A stretch of 64,000 nucleotides of DNA from Fomitopsis serialis (lineage: Eukaryota > Basidiomycota > Agaricomycetes > Polyporales > Fomitopsidaceae): contig NW_025954984.1 in assembly GCF_022376445.1 (NCBI RefSeq), positions 372,001 through 436,000 of the forward strand. Reading direction: 5' to 3'. Of this stretch, positions 11,942-23,728 are shown in pieces. Numbering within the stretch: position 1 is the stretch's first letter; every line of letters begins with the position of its first letter. The position numbers and the translations under genes were made by a program. The notes beneath the pieces are model-generated. The model made no database searches. It saw only the letters and a program-made list of their open reading frames with translations, and was not told the DNA's origin.

Positions 11942-12391
11942 GTTCGGGCTAAGGGCTTCTAGAGTGCATGTGTTATATTCTATGTTTGCAAGTATGACTT
12001 CTGCGCATTCCTCTCCCACTCTCGTACGAACCTTGTCCATAGTCTCTTGAAGTACCCTACGTGTTCATGGCACCTCCGTTCTATGTCTGTGTGTACCTGT
12101 GTATGCAGCCTCGTGTCTAAGCTTCTCGTAATTGTCCATATTATACCAGTGTTTAATAAACGAGTGTCGTCCTCGTGTATGTCATCGGCCCTGAGGATCT
12201 TATCTGGCTGTGTGGCAGATGACAGGATCGACGATGTCCGATGATCGATCTCAGGTCCGCACGCCGCCGCACAGAAGATTGATGCACGCGTCTGCAGACC
12301 CATTCCCTGCCGGAGGACACGCGCCGCGGTAATCTACATACATACACCTCCGAGGACATCATACACTTTTCCGGCTCGTCTACATATGTAC

Positions 12392-14091
12392 TTAGTCGCT
12401 GTAGCCGCGCGGCTTCGCCTGCCCGTTCGCACCAGCACCGTTCGCAGGGTTCGAGCCCTCGAGAACTTTGTCCAGCACGCCCTCCTGCTCCCAGATGACA
12501 AGCTGCCGGTCCTTCGCGACCTTGCCAGTGCTGCTCTCGTACTCGGCGACGGAGGTCGGCTTCTCGCCGTGCGGCGTAGAGCGGAGCGCGTGTCTGGGGT
12601 GCGGCCAGAAGTCGAACGTGGCGCTGTGCGTCACGACCTAGCACGGACATGTCAGGGTCGGAACTCGGCGGGGAACTGGTCTGCGGCTCACCCTGTTGTC
12701 CCAGAAGGCGATGGAGTTGGGCTCCCAGTGGAAGCGTACCTGGAAGTCGGGGTTCTCACTGGCAGGGGGCGTCATTAGTGTGGGTTGATCGAGGTGGGAA
12801 AATGAACTGCGTACGCGATCAGACGGAACAGGAGCTGGAGAACCGCGTCGCTCTCCGCCTTCGGCAGGCCGACGATGCGGCGGGTGAAACCTGGTGATTC
12901 GTGAGCGATGCACCCTCGGAGCGGAGATGAACCAACGTACCGGGGTTGACGTACACGGACTTCCAGCCGGTGGCGGGGTTGACGCGCACCACCGGGTGGA
13001 TGCTCTCGACGGGCTCCCGACGAACGGTCTTCCCGGCGGCACGCGAGCCGTCCGCCTGTGCCACACCACTGTGAACGGCGTACAGACCCTCGAGGTACTT
13101 CTGGAAGCCGGGGCTGAAGGAAGAGTAGAGGGCGTAGCTGATGGCGAGCGCTCCGTCGGTAAATGAAGTAACATGAAATCAGCGGAGGTGAACTCACCCG
13201 GAGCTCCAGAGGGTGTCACCGCCGTACGGGGGCCGGTGATGACCTTCAAGGAGGTCGTGCTGGGGGGTTGGAGCTCATAAGAGACATCAGAATGCCAAAG
13301 CTCCAGCTTGGAGAACGACGTCGGGTCTGGGCGGCGAGAACCGTCATTGTAGACGACTAAGCAGAGAACATGAGCGGATATTGAGCGGGGTTGTGCATGT
13401 TAGAGCTCACCGTGCACTTCCTCCAGACCAGGTTCCTTCGGGATAGGGGTAGTCGCATGCTTGTGGAGAGGACCCCAGTAACGGCCCAGCTCAAGTTGCT
13501 CGTGAACGTTGATCTCCTGGTCGCGGAAGACTGAACAGATGACTTAGCCACAGGTCATGCCTCATACTGCTATTGGTACTTACAGACGACACCCCGCTCG
13601 GCAATGAGGAGCGCACTGTGTGATGAGCATAGATGTCAGACAGAATACGCTCGTCATTAAGTCGAGGACGTACAGTTCGTCCTTCTGCTTGTCCGAGAGC
13701 TGTCTGAGATCGATGCCAGAGATCTCAGTTCCGAGGGCCGGAGTCAAGTGCTGAACTTGGTGGCAGCGGAGAACAGCGCTTCTTCTCCGGATCAGCAAAC
13801 AGGCCGCGCTCGGTGACCTCCTGAGGTCCGAGCGGCTCCCAGTGCACATCAGGGAAGTACGGCTACGCAAAGACGTGATCAGTCTATTGAACCTAGGAGC
13901 AATCGGCGATCAGATGGACGGACCTTGTACTTCGCGTACTGGTAGCCTCCGTCGGCGTCGTCTCCGGTATCGGGGGAGTAGAACGGGTTGAAGACACTCG
14001 CCGCCTTCGCCTTCAAGACTTCGATGGACTGGTGGACACCGTTAGTGGTGCCGTTGGTCGTGGTAGAGTCAGAGGTCGCGACAGGTGCCAT
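12392..14091 (-). CDS. TauD/TfdA-type Fe(II)/2-oxoglutarate dioxygenase
   Basis: Spliced protein of about 400 residues, start MAPVATSDSTTTNGTT, related to fungal sulfonate/taurine dioxygenases (JLP1-like). Such enzymes hydroxylate a substrate with O2 and 2-oxoglutarate, often releasing sulfite from organosulfonates. Visible blocks are LTPALGTEISGIDLRQL, RGVVFFRDQEI, LELWHSDVSYE (His and Asp of the iron facial triad), TLWSSGYALYSSFSP, and VVTHSATFDFWPHPRHALR with the distal His and the 2-oxoglutarate-binding Arg. Around eight short introns are present. One-base losses are needed near 13779 (EKKALFSAA), 13756 (TKVQHLTP) and 13230 (GPPYGGDTLW). The preferred sulfonate, or another substrate, cannot be deduced. 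A TATAAA lies about 55 bp upstream. Confidence 0.88.
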
Positions 14092-14145
14092 CTTGAGCTT
14101 TCGAAGGATCGGTGGCGATACAGACAACCGCCCTCGCCGCGTTCC

Positions 14146-14151
14146 TTTATA
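14146..14151 (-). promoter_or_regulatory. TATA box of the TauD-type dioxygenase gene
   Basis: TATAAA on the minus strand, about 55 bp upstream of the predicted start codon. It is a good match in sequence and position; transcription from it is inferred. Confidence 0.45.
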
Positions 14152-15487
14152 GTCGAGCTGAGAGCCTGGCGCATACGAAAGATACAGGCTGTATAACGCG
14201 AATGGAAGAGGCGATGGCGACACACGGTGCACGTGACCGCGACACATCATAATGAACCCACCTCTTAGTGGAGAACGGCACCAAACGGCACCCTCTGGTG
14301 CCAGACGGTCCGCTCTGGGCTCTTCCGGCCGCATCCATGTCGTGAGCATTGCTAGATCGACGCCTTTGCGATAAGCGTTGATGCCGGGGAGGTACTTCCG
14401 GCGACGTTTGTACGCGACTTGCTCTCGAAACACCGTTTAAGTTAAGCTTCTGAGCATCGCAATATCCACTTCAGTCTGACCGAGACGCGCGCGATGCAAT
14501 GTTATAGACGACACGCACCCCTGACTACGAATTATATTCACAACCGCGTATATTATTGCGTAGGACGATGGCGCACCGTGCCTGTTGCCGTTACGGCCCT
14601 ACGGGCGCCCGGGTAAGCGGCGACCCGTTATCCACGTCCCTCAAATGACCTGCTGGAGAGAACTGAGGCCAAAGATATGACCTGCGAACGACAGATTGCG
14701 CAACTTGAGGCCCTATGAACAGGAGAGCGGCGCGAGATGGTGTGGTCTGCCAAGTCAGCCTCTACCGCACCCGAACGCATGCATATTGCTGAGTACTTGC
14801 TGCAAGTCTATGTAGATGCCAAAGTCGCCTGAGCCAGGGATCTTTCGAGTCCTTGCAATGTCTGTCAAACCGTTGCCACATGAAACGAGTCTCCCGTAGG
14901 CAGACCCTGAACACGGCCTTGTTGAGTGGAAGGTCCGAGAGCCGTCATGTCTTGAATGTGTGGACGCGAAACATATGCAAATATGCAGAGGAAGTGGAAT
15001 TGTCGCGCAGCACTAACACCGTAGACGGACGGAGGCTTTTCACGAACAGTTAAAGTGAGCTCGATGAATAAAATACGCCGGAATGGACTGCGACTGTGCC
15101 AACGATTGCCCTGCTGTTCCATACTCGTTCTCTTCAGATCGTCATTCGGCGAGACAGAAACAATCTGCCAAAGCTTGAGACTTGAACACTCACAGATGCC
15201 AGCATTCATGTGAACCAGTCTGAGTGTCAGTAGTCAGGCTAGTAACTAGAGAAAAGCGAGGCCTCAGATATATCGAGTCTGAGTGCAGTGGTGGACAAGC
15301 GGTGGAGGTGGACTGCAAACGCAAAGAGCCGGGTGCCCGATCGGGAAGTAGGGTTCGCCACGCACGTGATGGAGAATGCGGAGAACGCGCGCCTTCGCGC
15401 GCCCCCAGCGCTACACCGACACTCACCTCAGGAGCAGGTCTACTGCTCATCTACCGAACCTGCTGAACATACTGTGCATTGTCCAAG
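14152..15487. other. divergent intergenic region between dioxygenase and XRN1
   Basis: About 1.3 kb between two divergently transcribed genes. Only short overlapping frames without motifs are found on both strands. The region presumably carries both promoters; apart from the TATAAA listed separately I see no distinct element. Confidence 0.5.
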
Positions 15488-18400
15488 ATGGGTGAGTGGT
15501 ACACTCATCAGTGAACTCAAATGGCATAGTACTCACTATACCCAACAGGAATTCCCAAGGTTAGTCGTCAGCCAATCCGTCGCCTGCTTGCTTGGTGGCT
15601 CTGACACTGTCTGTGCAGTTCTTCAGATATATATCGTGAGTTTCTCCAGCAGGCAAGCTTCCCACCGTCTGATCGTGCCTAGGGAACGTTATCCCTTGAC
15701 ATCACAACTCATTCAAGAGAACAAGATCCCCGAGTTCGGTATGTGACATCTTCGACGACCGGGGTAGCTTGTCTGAAAGGATGAACTAGACAACCTTTAG
15801 TGGACTTCAACGGCATCATTCACAACTGTGAGTGTTACCCAGAGTCTTGTGCTGCGTGCACTCTGACACTCCAGGCAGGCTCTCATCCCAATGACGGAGA
15901 TGCACACTTCCGGCTATCCGAAGAGCAGATCTTTACCTCCATCTTCGCCTATGTCGACCACCTCTTCAGCAAAATCAAGCCAAAGAAGTTGTTCTTTATG
16001 GCATAGATGGTGTCGCCCCGCGTGCAAAGATGAACCAGCAACGGAGTCGTCGGTTCCGTACGGCGAAGGAGGCGAAAGAGGTCAAAGAGAAGGCAGAGCG
16101 GAAAGGGGAGAAGCTGCCGGAATCGAAAGCGTTTGACAGTAACTGCATCACACCAGGTGCGTCGCAACCACTTTTCTAGCCGTGGTACTGAGCATAATGC
16201 CGACCACTGCAAGGCACGGAGTTCATGGCACGCTTGTCTGAACAGTTGCGTTACTTCGTGAACAAGAAGATATCGGAGGATGCCAACTGGCGAGACGTCA
16301 ACGTCGTGTTGTCAGGACACGACGTCCAGGAGAAGGCGAACACAAGATCATGGAGTACATCCGGCTGTCCCGTGCGCAACCGGACTACGATCCTAACATT
16401 CGCCATTGCTTGTACGGGCTCGATGCGGATCTCATCATGCTGGGCTGTTAAGCCATGATCCGCACTTCTGCCTACTACGAGAAGAGGTGAATTTGGGCCC
16501 GCTTCAAAGAGCAAAGGCAACAAGAGGTATGTCCTTGTAATGCTACCTCGTTTTCGCTCGTAGGCTGAAAGCAAGATCCTAGCCTTGAATCCATCAACTT
16601 CTATTTGCTGCATCTAACACTGATGCGAGAATATCTGGATCTCGAGTTCCACGACATTGAACCGGTGCTCCCGTTCGATTACAGTCTGGAGCACGTCATC
16701 GACGATTTTATTCTGCTGGCAGTATTCGTCGGAAACGATTTCTTACCTAACCTACCGGATCTTCACATTCATGAGAACGGTCTGGAGAAGCTATTCGATG
16801 TGTATAAGAAGGTCCTACCGTCCCTAGGTCCGTATGTTCTTACTCTGATTCCGCAATGTCTAACTTCCCTTGGCAGATGGGTATTTGAACGAGAGCGGTG
16901 TTATCAACACGAAGCGGCTACAAGTCATTCTGGACGAGATGGCTGACTGGGAGCGGGAGGTTTTCGAGAAGGAGTACGCGGACCTGAACTGGTACAAGGG
17001 GAAGCAGGCGAAGCACGTAAAGGAGATGGAGCCTGCAAGGAGGCGGAACAAGCTGGGTACGTGACATGTCGGCCAATCCCGTCACCTCAGTCGCTGACAA
17101 CGCCACAGTCCTCACAAGGACACAGCGACAAGTCTTCGAAAAAGTCAAGGGGTTCATTCTGCAGCACAGGGATTCGACATCCCCAGAGACACGGAGGACT
17201 CGGCTCGCGATGCCGAACATCTTTCCTGCTCGAGATCGATTATTTATCACTAACCTTGCTGAGGAGCTGCATTTGTCCTTGACGTGGGATGAGTACGACG
17301 AGGATGACCAGAACCTCATAACGTGGCGGTTCCCCGGTGAGCTCGATGAGCCGCTGCCGGATAACGGGGAGGCGCTAGAACCAGAAGGAGAGGGCGAAGA
17401 GGATGACGTGTGGGAGGACGAGGATGACGAGGAGAGCAGGGCAGCCGTCGATCGTGTCCTGGCAAAGTACGAGAAGGCGAAGGTGATGGAAGAAGACAAG
17501 GATGGTGATTTTGATGCTCGGTATGAGATGTCTATCCACGACAAGATGGACGAGTGGAAGAGCAACTATTACAAGGTCCGTCGGTCGGCCCTATACGCGC
17601 TGTTGCTCGGCTCAACCACTGATTCGTCTCCCAGGGCAAACTGGAGATTTCTTACGACCGTCCGGAGGAGATGCATCCTCTGATCTACCGTTATATCGAG
17701 GGCATGCAGTGGGTCATGCACTACTATTACAGCGGAGTTGCCTCTTGGTCGTGGTTCTACAACTACCACTATGCTCCCCGAATTTCAGGTCAGTGACATC
17801 CTTATTAGTCCGTGCTTGTCTGACATCGTCGAAGACCTCAAGGGTATTGATCAGATGACATTCAATTTCGACTTGGGGACCCCATTCCGGCCGTTTGAAC
17901 AGCTGATGGGTGTGCTTCCCGCAGCTAGCAGAGAGCTTATTCCGCTGGCCTTCAAGGTAGGCCTTCGTACACGGATGGTTCGACTAACTCTAAAGTCGCG
18001 GTATCACAGGAACTAATGACGGACCCTAATTCCCCTATCATCGACTTCTATCCTGAAGAGTTCGAACAGGACCTCAACGGGAAGAAGGCCGAGTGGGAGG
18101 CAATTGTCAAAATCCCCTTCATCGAGGAAAAGCGGCTCCTCGCCGCGATGAAAGGTCAGTATGATATGCACACACGCAGGCACTCAACGACTCACCTGGA
18201 CCACAGCGCGAGAGCACCGTTTGACCGATGAAGAACGGCGTCGTAATTCCTTCGGAACGAGCACCAAATTCGCATACAACGGAGGGGAGCCAACCACCTA
18301 CCCATCTTCCTTACCCGGCTTCTTCCCAACTCTGTATCGGTGCTACTGCAAGATGGTGCCCTTCGATCTCCCTACCCTCAACGGATTGCACCTTGTCGAA

Positions 18401-20837
18401 GGTCTTTTGGACGGCGTCCACCTCGGTGCAGATTCGTTAGCAGGCTTTCCATCTCTCCAGACCCTCCCGCACACTGCGGCGCTGGGCTACCACGGCGTCA
18501 ACGTACATGGGTCTGAAAGTCGCAACAAGTCGATGATCGTGCACATCGAGAACCCGCACGAGCACCGCAAGGCGGAGGACGTCGCGAAAGAGATGATCGG
18601 CCAGCGTACGTTTATTGGCTGGCCCTTCCTGCAGGAAGGCATGGTGTCGGCGGTGTCAGACTCGCTGTTCAAATACGAGAAGATGGCTGTGATCCCTGGA
18701 AAACCGCTGAAGGTTTACTCCAACCCGCACTCACAGCAGGGTCTCGCAATGTGGAAGTCGAAGGCCGAGCAGAAAGAGCAGTTCTATTCGAAGAGATGTG
18801 GTGTCATCACGGGCGACATAGAGTTCCTCGTGCACGTACGGCCCCTGAAGGGTGAGTTCCAGTGCTTCATATCAGTTGCCGCGTGAAGTGACCTTTCTCT
18901 ATGTAGGTATGAAGCGCTTAGACACAGGTGCTTTCGTGAAGGACTACGAGGGTCCTGAGAAAGAGACAGAGCAGCCTGTACAGTTGACCGTGTCGGAAGT
19001 CGTGTCAGAAGACCCTAGATATATGGAGAAGGACCCGCCACCGTTGTCTGAAGAATTTCCAGATGGAAGCAAGGTCTTCTTCCTCGGAGAGCACGCCTAC
19101 GGAGTGGCCGCCTCAGTCTCAGCCACAAATACGGATACACTCTCGGTCATTCTTGCGGTACATTTGCGCCCTCGTTCTTTTTTTTCCGACGTGCTGATAG
19201 TCCATATAGTTCTTCCCGTCTGAGAAAGCCGAGAATGACAAGTTCACAAGCATCGTCAACCACCGCATGTCGAGTAGGTATTTCCCATCATTCAAGGCTG
19301 CCGACATGGTCGGACTCTCCGGGCGAGCGTTGTCGAAGATCACGTCGAGCTTCATGGTCATCACTGGCGATGGACAGAAGAACAACCTCGGCCTGAGTCT
19401 GAAGTTCGAGGCGAAGGGCCTGAAAGTCATCGATTACTCACGCAAGGACGGCCGCGCATGGGAATTCAGCGAAAAGGCAGTAGATTTTATTCGGGAGTAC
19501 AAGGTTAGTCGTGGTCTCTGCTGGACATTGTAGCGGGACCGCCTGAACTCGATACAGGAGAAGTATCCTGAGGTCATGCGGACCCTGGACCGAGGTGGCG
19601 ACGCGATGTTGACCGCCTCCGATATTTTCCCTGGCGCTGATGCCGACAGTCGTGTGAAGGAGGTGAAGCAATGGTTGCAATCGAAAGGGGTCCGCGATTT
19701 CGAGCCAGTCTCGCTCTTCTGTGACCAACTCAAGAAGGTACGTAAATGGATGTCATTTAGTCGTTGCGGTTTACCGATTGCCTTTTTCTTGTAGGAGACT
19801 GTCAGAGAGATCGAAGCACTTGCGGACGAGATCACCTCGACGAAGTCCCCCGATGCGATCAAGAAGGCAATGGTCAAGGGGATACCTCGGCAGGCTGTCT
19901 TGAAGCCCGCGCACGCTGTCTACCGGCTGCAAAATCAGCACTTTGTACTCGGTGACCGGGTTACCATGGTACAGGACTCCGGTAGCGTGCCCTTGTCGCT
20001 GAAGGGCATCGTCATTGGGATGAATGCGAAGTCGATGGACGTCGTCTGGGACGCGCCGTTCATGTCCGGGACGACGCTCGGAGACAGGTGTTCACAGTAC
20101 CGCGGCGCGACGGTGGAGTTCACTTCCTGCTTGAATCTGACCAACCCGCAGTTCATCGCATCGACGAACCCTAAGGAGCCAACACAGCAGAGGCCGACGG
20201 CACCGTTCAAACCACGTTTCGGACCTGTTCCTGCGATTCAGCCACCCCATGGGCAGCAGGCTGTTGCCGGGTTCCGACCTGCACCGCCAAGGTATGTCGA
20301 TTGGATCTGGTATCGTACGAAGAGGTAGATACTTACGACGCTCACAGCCAAGGTGTGCCGGTGCACATCATGACGAATCCCAATCGTGGCCGCGGTGCGT
20401 TCATGAATGGTCGCGGTGGACCATCACACATTGCCAACGGCCGCGGCGCACATCAAGGCACGCCGAATGGTCGCGGAGGCTCGATATCCGCTGCACATGT
20501 AGTATCCAATGGCGGTGGACGACCTGTTGATGACCAGCCATACGTCAATGGCCGAGGAGTACCTCTCGGAGAGCAGTCTTCTGGGCAGAACGACTTCAAC
20601 GCAGCACGAGTACCAGTCGTGAACGGCGGCAGGGGCAAGGCACCATTTGCACCTCGAGGAAATTTCGTACCGCCTAGAGGCGCCCCTGCGGGACAATCTC
20701 GAGGAGGCTTCGGTGACCGTGGTCGTGGTGGGTTTGTGCCCAACGCTAATCGGGGGCGGGGAGGGCCGCCGCGAGGAGAATATCGAGGGTACCGAGGAGG
20801 ACGTGGACGGGGTACACCCAACCCCGTCGTTTCGTAA
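15488..20837 (+). CDS. XRN1: cytoplasmic 5'-3' exoribonuclease 1
   Basis: Nineteen exons, about 1,400 residues. XRN1 (Kem1) degrades decapped 5'-monophosphate mRNA in the cytoplasm. The start MGIPKFFRYISERYP is the Xrn1 form, not the MGVP form of Rat1/Xrn2. Catalytic blocks follow in order: [51 protein letters not shown] and [11 protein letters not shown]. Then come the conserved block [32 protein letters not shown], the D1-D4/SH3-like region with [11 protein letters not shown] and [20 protein letters not shown], and a Gly/Arg-rich RGG tail of about 160 residues. Exon boundaries are GT..AG and phase-consistent. Four single-base losses are needed, all in the first third: near 15797, 16003, 16325 and 16446. 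From 16583 to the stop the frame is clean. Confidence 0.95.
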
Positions 20838-21474
20838 GGCTAGGATATCCGGACCGTGCAGTACGTTATCATGTCGCAACTGGGACAATCGGGACTGGTA
20901 TTGTATCTTGATGTGTCAATTATCCCTAGCCATACATTGCTATCGTATCGCTGTTACCCACCCCTTTTAGTCTGTTGTTACGATACGTGTACTACTACCT
21001 GTAGCTGGGCTGTACCGAATAGCCCACTCCCCTCATTACTGTGATGTTACACACAACGCATTCTTTACATGCATCTAGCTTATGGCGACGTCGACCAAGT
21101 TTCAACGAGGTCCTGCCCATTCAATATACTATCTGGCACGCCTCTGCAGCACTATGATGCTACGTTCAAGCATTTGTGATAGCAGCTATTTTCAATTTCT
21201 CAACTTTATGCTACTCGTATGACGTGCTAAGTATGTGTCGTCAACATCTCAATTAAAGTAAACATGCGTTTCCGGTGGATGCGGGCGTACTACGCGGGGT
21301 TCGCGCTGCACTATGAGAGCATGTGACCGCGAACGCCTGGCGCGGAACGCGAGTCACGTCCAAAAAATATTTCGACGCGCTGCAGAGTCGCGCGGTTTGC
21401 CATCCGCGCCTCAGCCACCTTGCTCGTTCCAGTCCCGCCTCAGTCTTCTCTAACATCCTCTATCACAGCGAGCG
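20838..21474. other. intergenic region between XRN1 and GUA1
   Basis: About 640 bases holding the XRN1 3' region and the GUA1 promoter, since both genes run on the plus strand. It is AT-richer than its flanks up to about 21250 and then GC-rich towards the GUA1 start. No further gene or clear element was seen. Confidence 0.5.
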
Positions 21475-23607
21475 ATGGCTGAGATTCACGACCAATTCGA
21501 TACTATCCTCATCCTGGACTTCGGCTCCCAGGTATGTCAGGGTCATCTCTCAGTTGGCCAAGCTAAAGCTCATCTACAGTACAGTCACCTCATTACTAGG
21601 AGATGCCGCGAGCTCAATGTGTATGCTGAACTCATGCCATGCACTCAGAAGGTCAAGGCACTCAGTTGGAAGCCTAAGGGTGAGTCGCGACCATCTACAT
21701 AGGCGGAACCCTTCTCAGTGATCGTCTAGGCATCATCCTCTCGGGGTCGCCTTACTCTGTGTACGATGCTGATGCTCCTCACGTTGACCCTGATGTCTTC
21801 GAGTTGGGAGTCCCTATTCTGGGCATTTGCTATGGCCTTCAGGTAAGCCCCTGGATTGGCCCACAAGATCGGGGAACAGGCACCTTACGTCTAGGCCAAG
21901 TAGGAGATTGCATGGCAGTTGAAGGGGAAAGTGTCCAAATGCGATCACCGAGAGTACGGATTCGCGCAGATTCAAATCAACAGATCTGGCTTTGGTATAC
22001 AGACGGCCGATGCACTCTTCGAGGGACTCGGAGAAGAGATGCAAGTACGTACAGTGTCTCCCCTGCCCCTGTCACACGACGTTAATTTCAACCTCTCGTT
22101 AGGTGTGGATGTCGCACGGCGACCAGCTCTCCGAGCCGCCGGCAGACTTCCACGTTATCGGTCGCACCACGACTGCTCCCTACGCCGCACTCGCACACAA
22201 CAGCAAGCCGCTATATGGCATCCAGTTCCACCCAGAAGTCACTCACTCTCCCAAAGGCAAGGAGGTGATTGGCAACTTCGTCTTGAAGATCTGCGGGTGC
22301 AAGTCGAATTGGACAATGGTCGGTCCTGTTCTTCGTTTGCTAGGCTATTTTGATGAGGCTCATGACCGTGTATAGGAGGAGTTCATTGGCAAGGAGATTG
22401 CACGGATCAGGCAGATCTGTGGACCGAAGGGCCGTGTCATCGGTGCCGTAAGCGGTGGTGTTGACAGCACTGTCGCTGCAAAACTCATGCATGAAGCCAT
22501 CGGAGACAGGTATGCCCTCAATGTCACCTCTCAATCGTACTGTACTCACATACACGCCTCGTTTCAGATTCCACGCCATCATGGTTGATAATGGTGTTCT
22601 CCGTCTCAACGAAGCACAACAGGTGCACACAATGCTCAACCGCGACCTGGGTGTAAATCTGGTGGTCAAAGACGCGTCTGACCTCTTCTTCTCGCGGCTC
22701 GCCGGAGTCGAGGACCCCGAGCAGAAGCGGCGGATCATTGGAAACACCTTCATCAACGTGTTTGAGGAGGTGGCGGCTGAGATCGAGGCCGTCGCCGAGG
22801 CGGAGGAGCGTGAGGGCGCCGAGGCCAAGGGCGAGATTGAGTGGTTGCTGCAGGGCACGCTCTACCCGGACGTGATTGAGAGCATCAGTTTCAAGGGCCC
22901 GAGTGCGACGATCAAGACACATCACAACGTCGGTGGCCTGCTCAAGGACATGAAGCTCAAGCTCATTGAGCCCCTGCGCGAGCTCTTCAAAGGTAATACA
23001 TCCTTCCTCATACTGTCTCACAATAGTTCTGATTTTTGCCGCTTTGAAGACGAGGTTCGCGCTCTCGGACGCCTCCTCTCCATCCCCGCCCCGCTCGTGC
23101 AGCGGCACCCGTTCCCCGGTCCCGGCCTCGCGATCCGTATCTTGGGCCCAGTTACCCGCGAGCAGGTGCAGATCCTGCAGAAGGCGGACAGCATCTACAT
23201 CGAGGAGATCCGCGCGGCGGGCCTGTACGAAAGCATCAGCCAAGCGTTCGCGGTGCTGCTGCCTGTGCGTGCCGTCGGCGTCATGGGCGACAAGCGCACG
23301 TACGAGCAGGTCATCGCGTTGCGAGCGGTGCAGAGCGAGGACTTCATGACGGCTGATTGGTGAGTGTGCAGCTGGCGTGGGGGACGTGATGTCGGGGTGA
23401 CTGATGTCGTGTGTGTGTTTGTGTGCAGGTTCGTGTTCCCCGCGGACGTGTTGAAGAAAATCTCCTCCCGGATTACAAACGAGGTTGCGGGTATCAACCG
23501 GGTTACCTACGACATCTCGTCCAAACCCCTGCTGTAAGTCCCTACAGTCTTGTCTCATCGGATTATGTGTCTCATCCACTTCTCACCAGACCATAGAGTG
23601 GCTGTAA
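21475..23607 (+). CDS. GUA1: GMP synthase (glutamine-hydrolysing)
   Basis: Converts XMP to GMP using ATP and glutamine, in de novo purine synthesis in the cytosol. Ten exons: 21475-21531, 21580-21679, 21730-21842, 21904-22044, 22103-22318, 22376-22509, 22568-22992, 23050-23359, 23429-23533 and 23590-23607. The class I glutaminase domain shows [23 protein letters not shown] with the nucleophilic Cys, and [15 protein letters not shown] with the His/Glu pair. The ATP-pyrophosphatase P-loop is [16 protein letters not shown]. The C-terminal dimerisation domain has [13 protein letters not shown] and [20 protein letters not shown]. As written, the last exon junction stops early (SKPLLP then stop). 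One extra C in the run at 23526-23529 gives the family-conserved ending SKPPATIEWL, so a base is probably missing. Start and domain order match the usual length of about 530 residues. Confidence 0.96.
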
Positions 23608-23728
23608 ACAATTGAGGACAATCTGTGCTGTAGTTGTGTGTTTGTGTAGAATAGACCTGTACCTCCAATCATCCGGCTGCATTCTAGTACCAATACTTTC
23701 GTAGAGATCCGCTGAATGACCTGCTCCC

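Noticed and set aside
12436..12460. GGTTCGAGCCC, resembling a tRNA B box
   Set aside because: It lies inside the coding 3' end of the TauD-type gene; no matching A box or cloverleaf around it. Similar strings at 8183 and 43630 also lack tRNA structure.
15488..20837. Initial reading as RAT1/XRN2 (nuclear 5'-3' exoribonuclease)
   Set aside because: The N-terminus MGIPKFFRYISERYP, the conserved downstream domains ([22 protein letters not shown]) and the RGG tail match Xrn1; Rat1 starts MGVPALFRW and lacks that region.
22524..23579. 351-codon minus-strand ORF
   Set aside because: Antisense shadow of GUA1 exons 7-9; composition driven by the sense codons.
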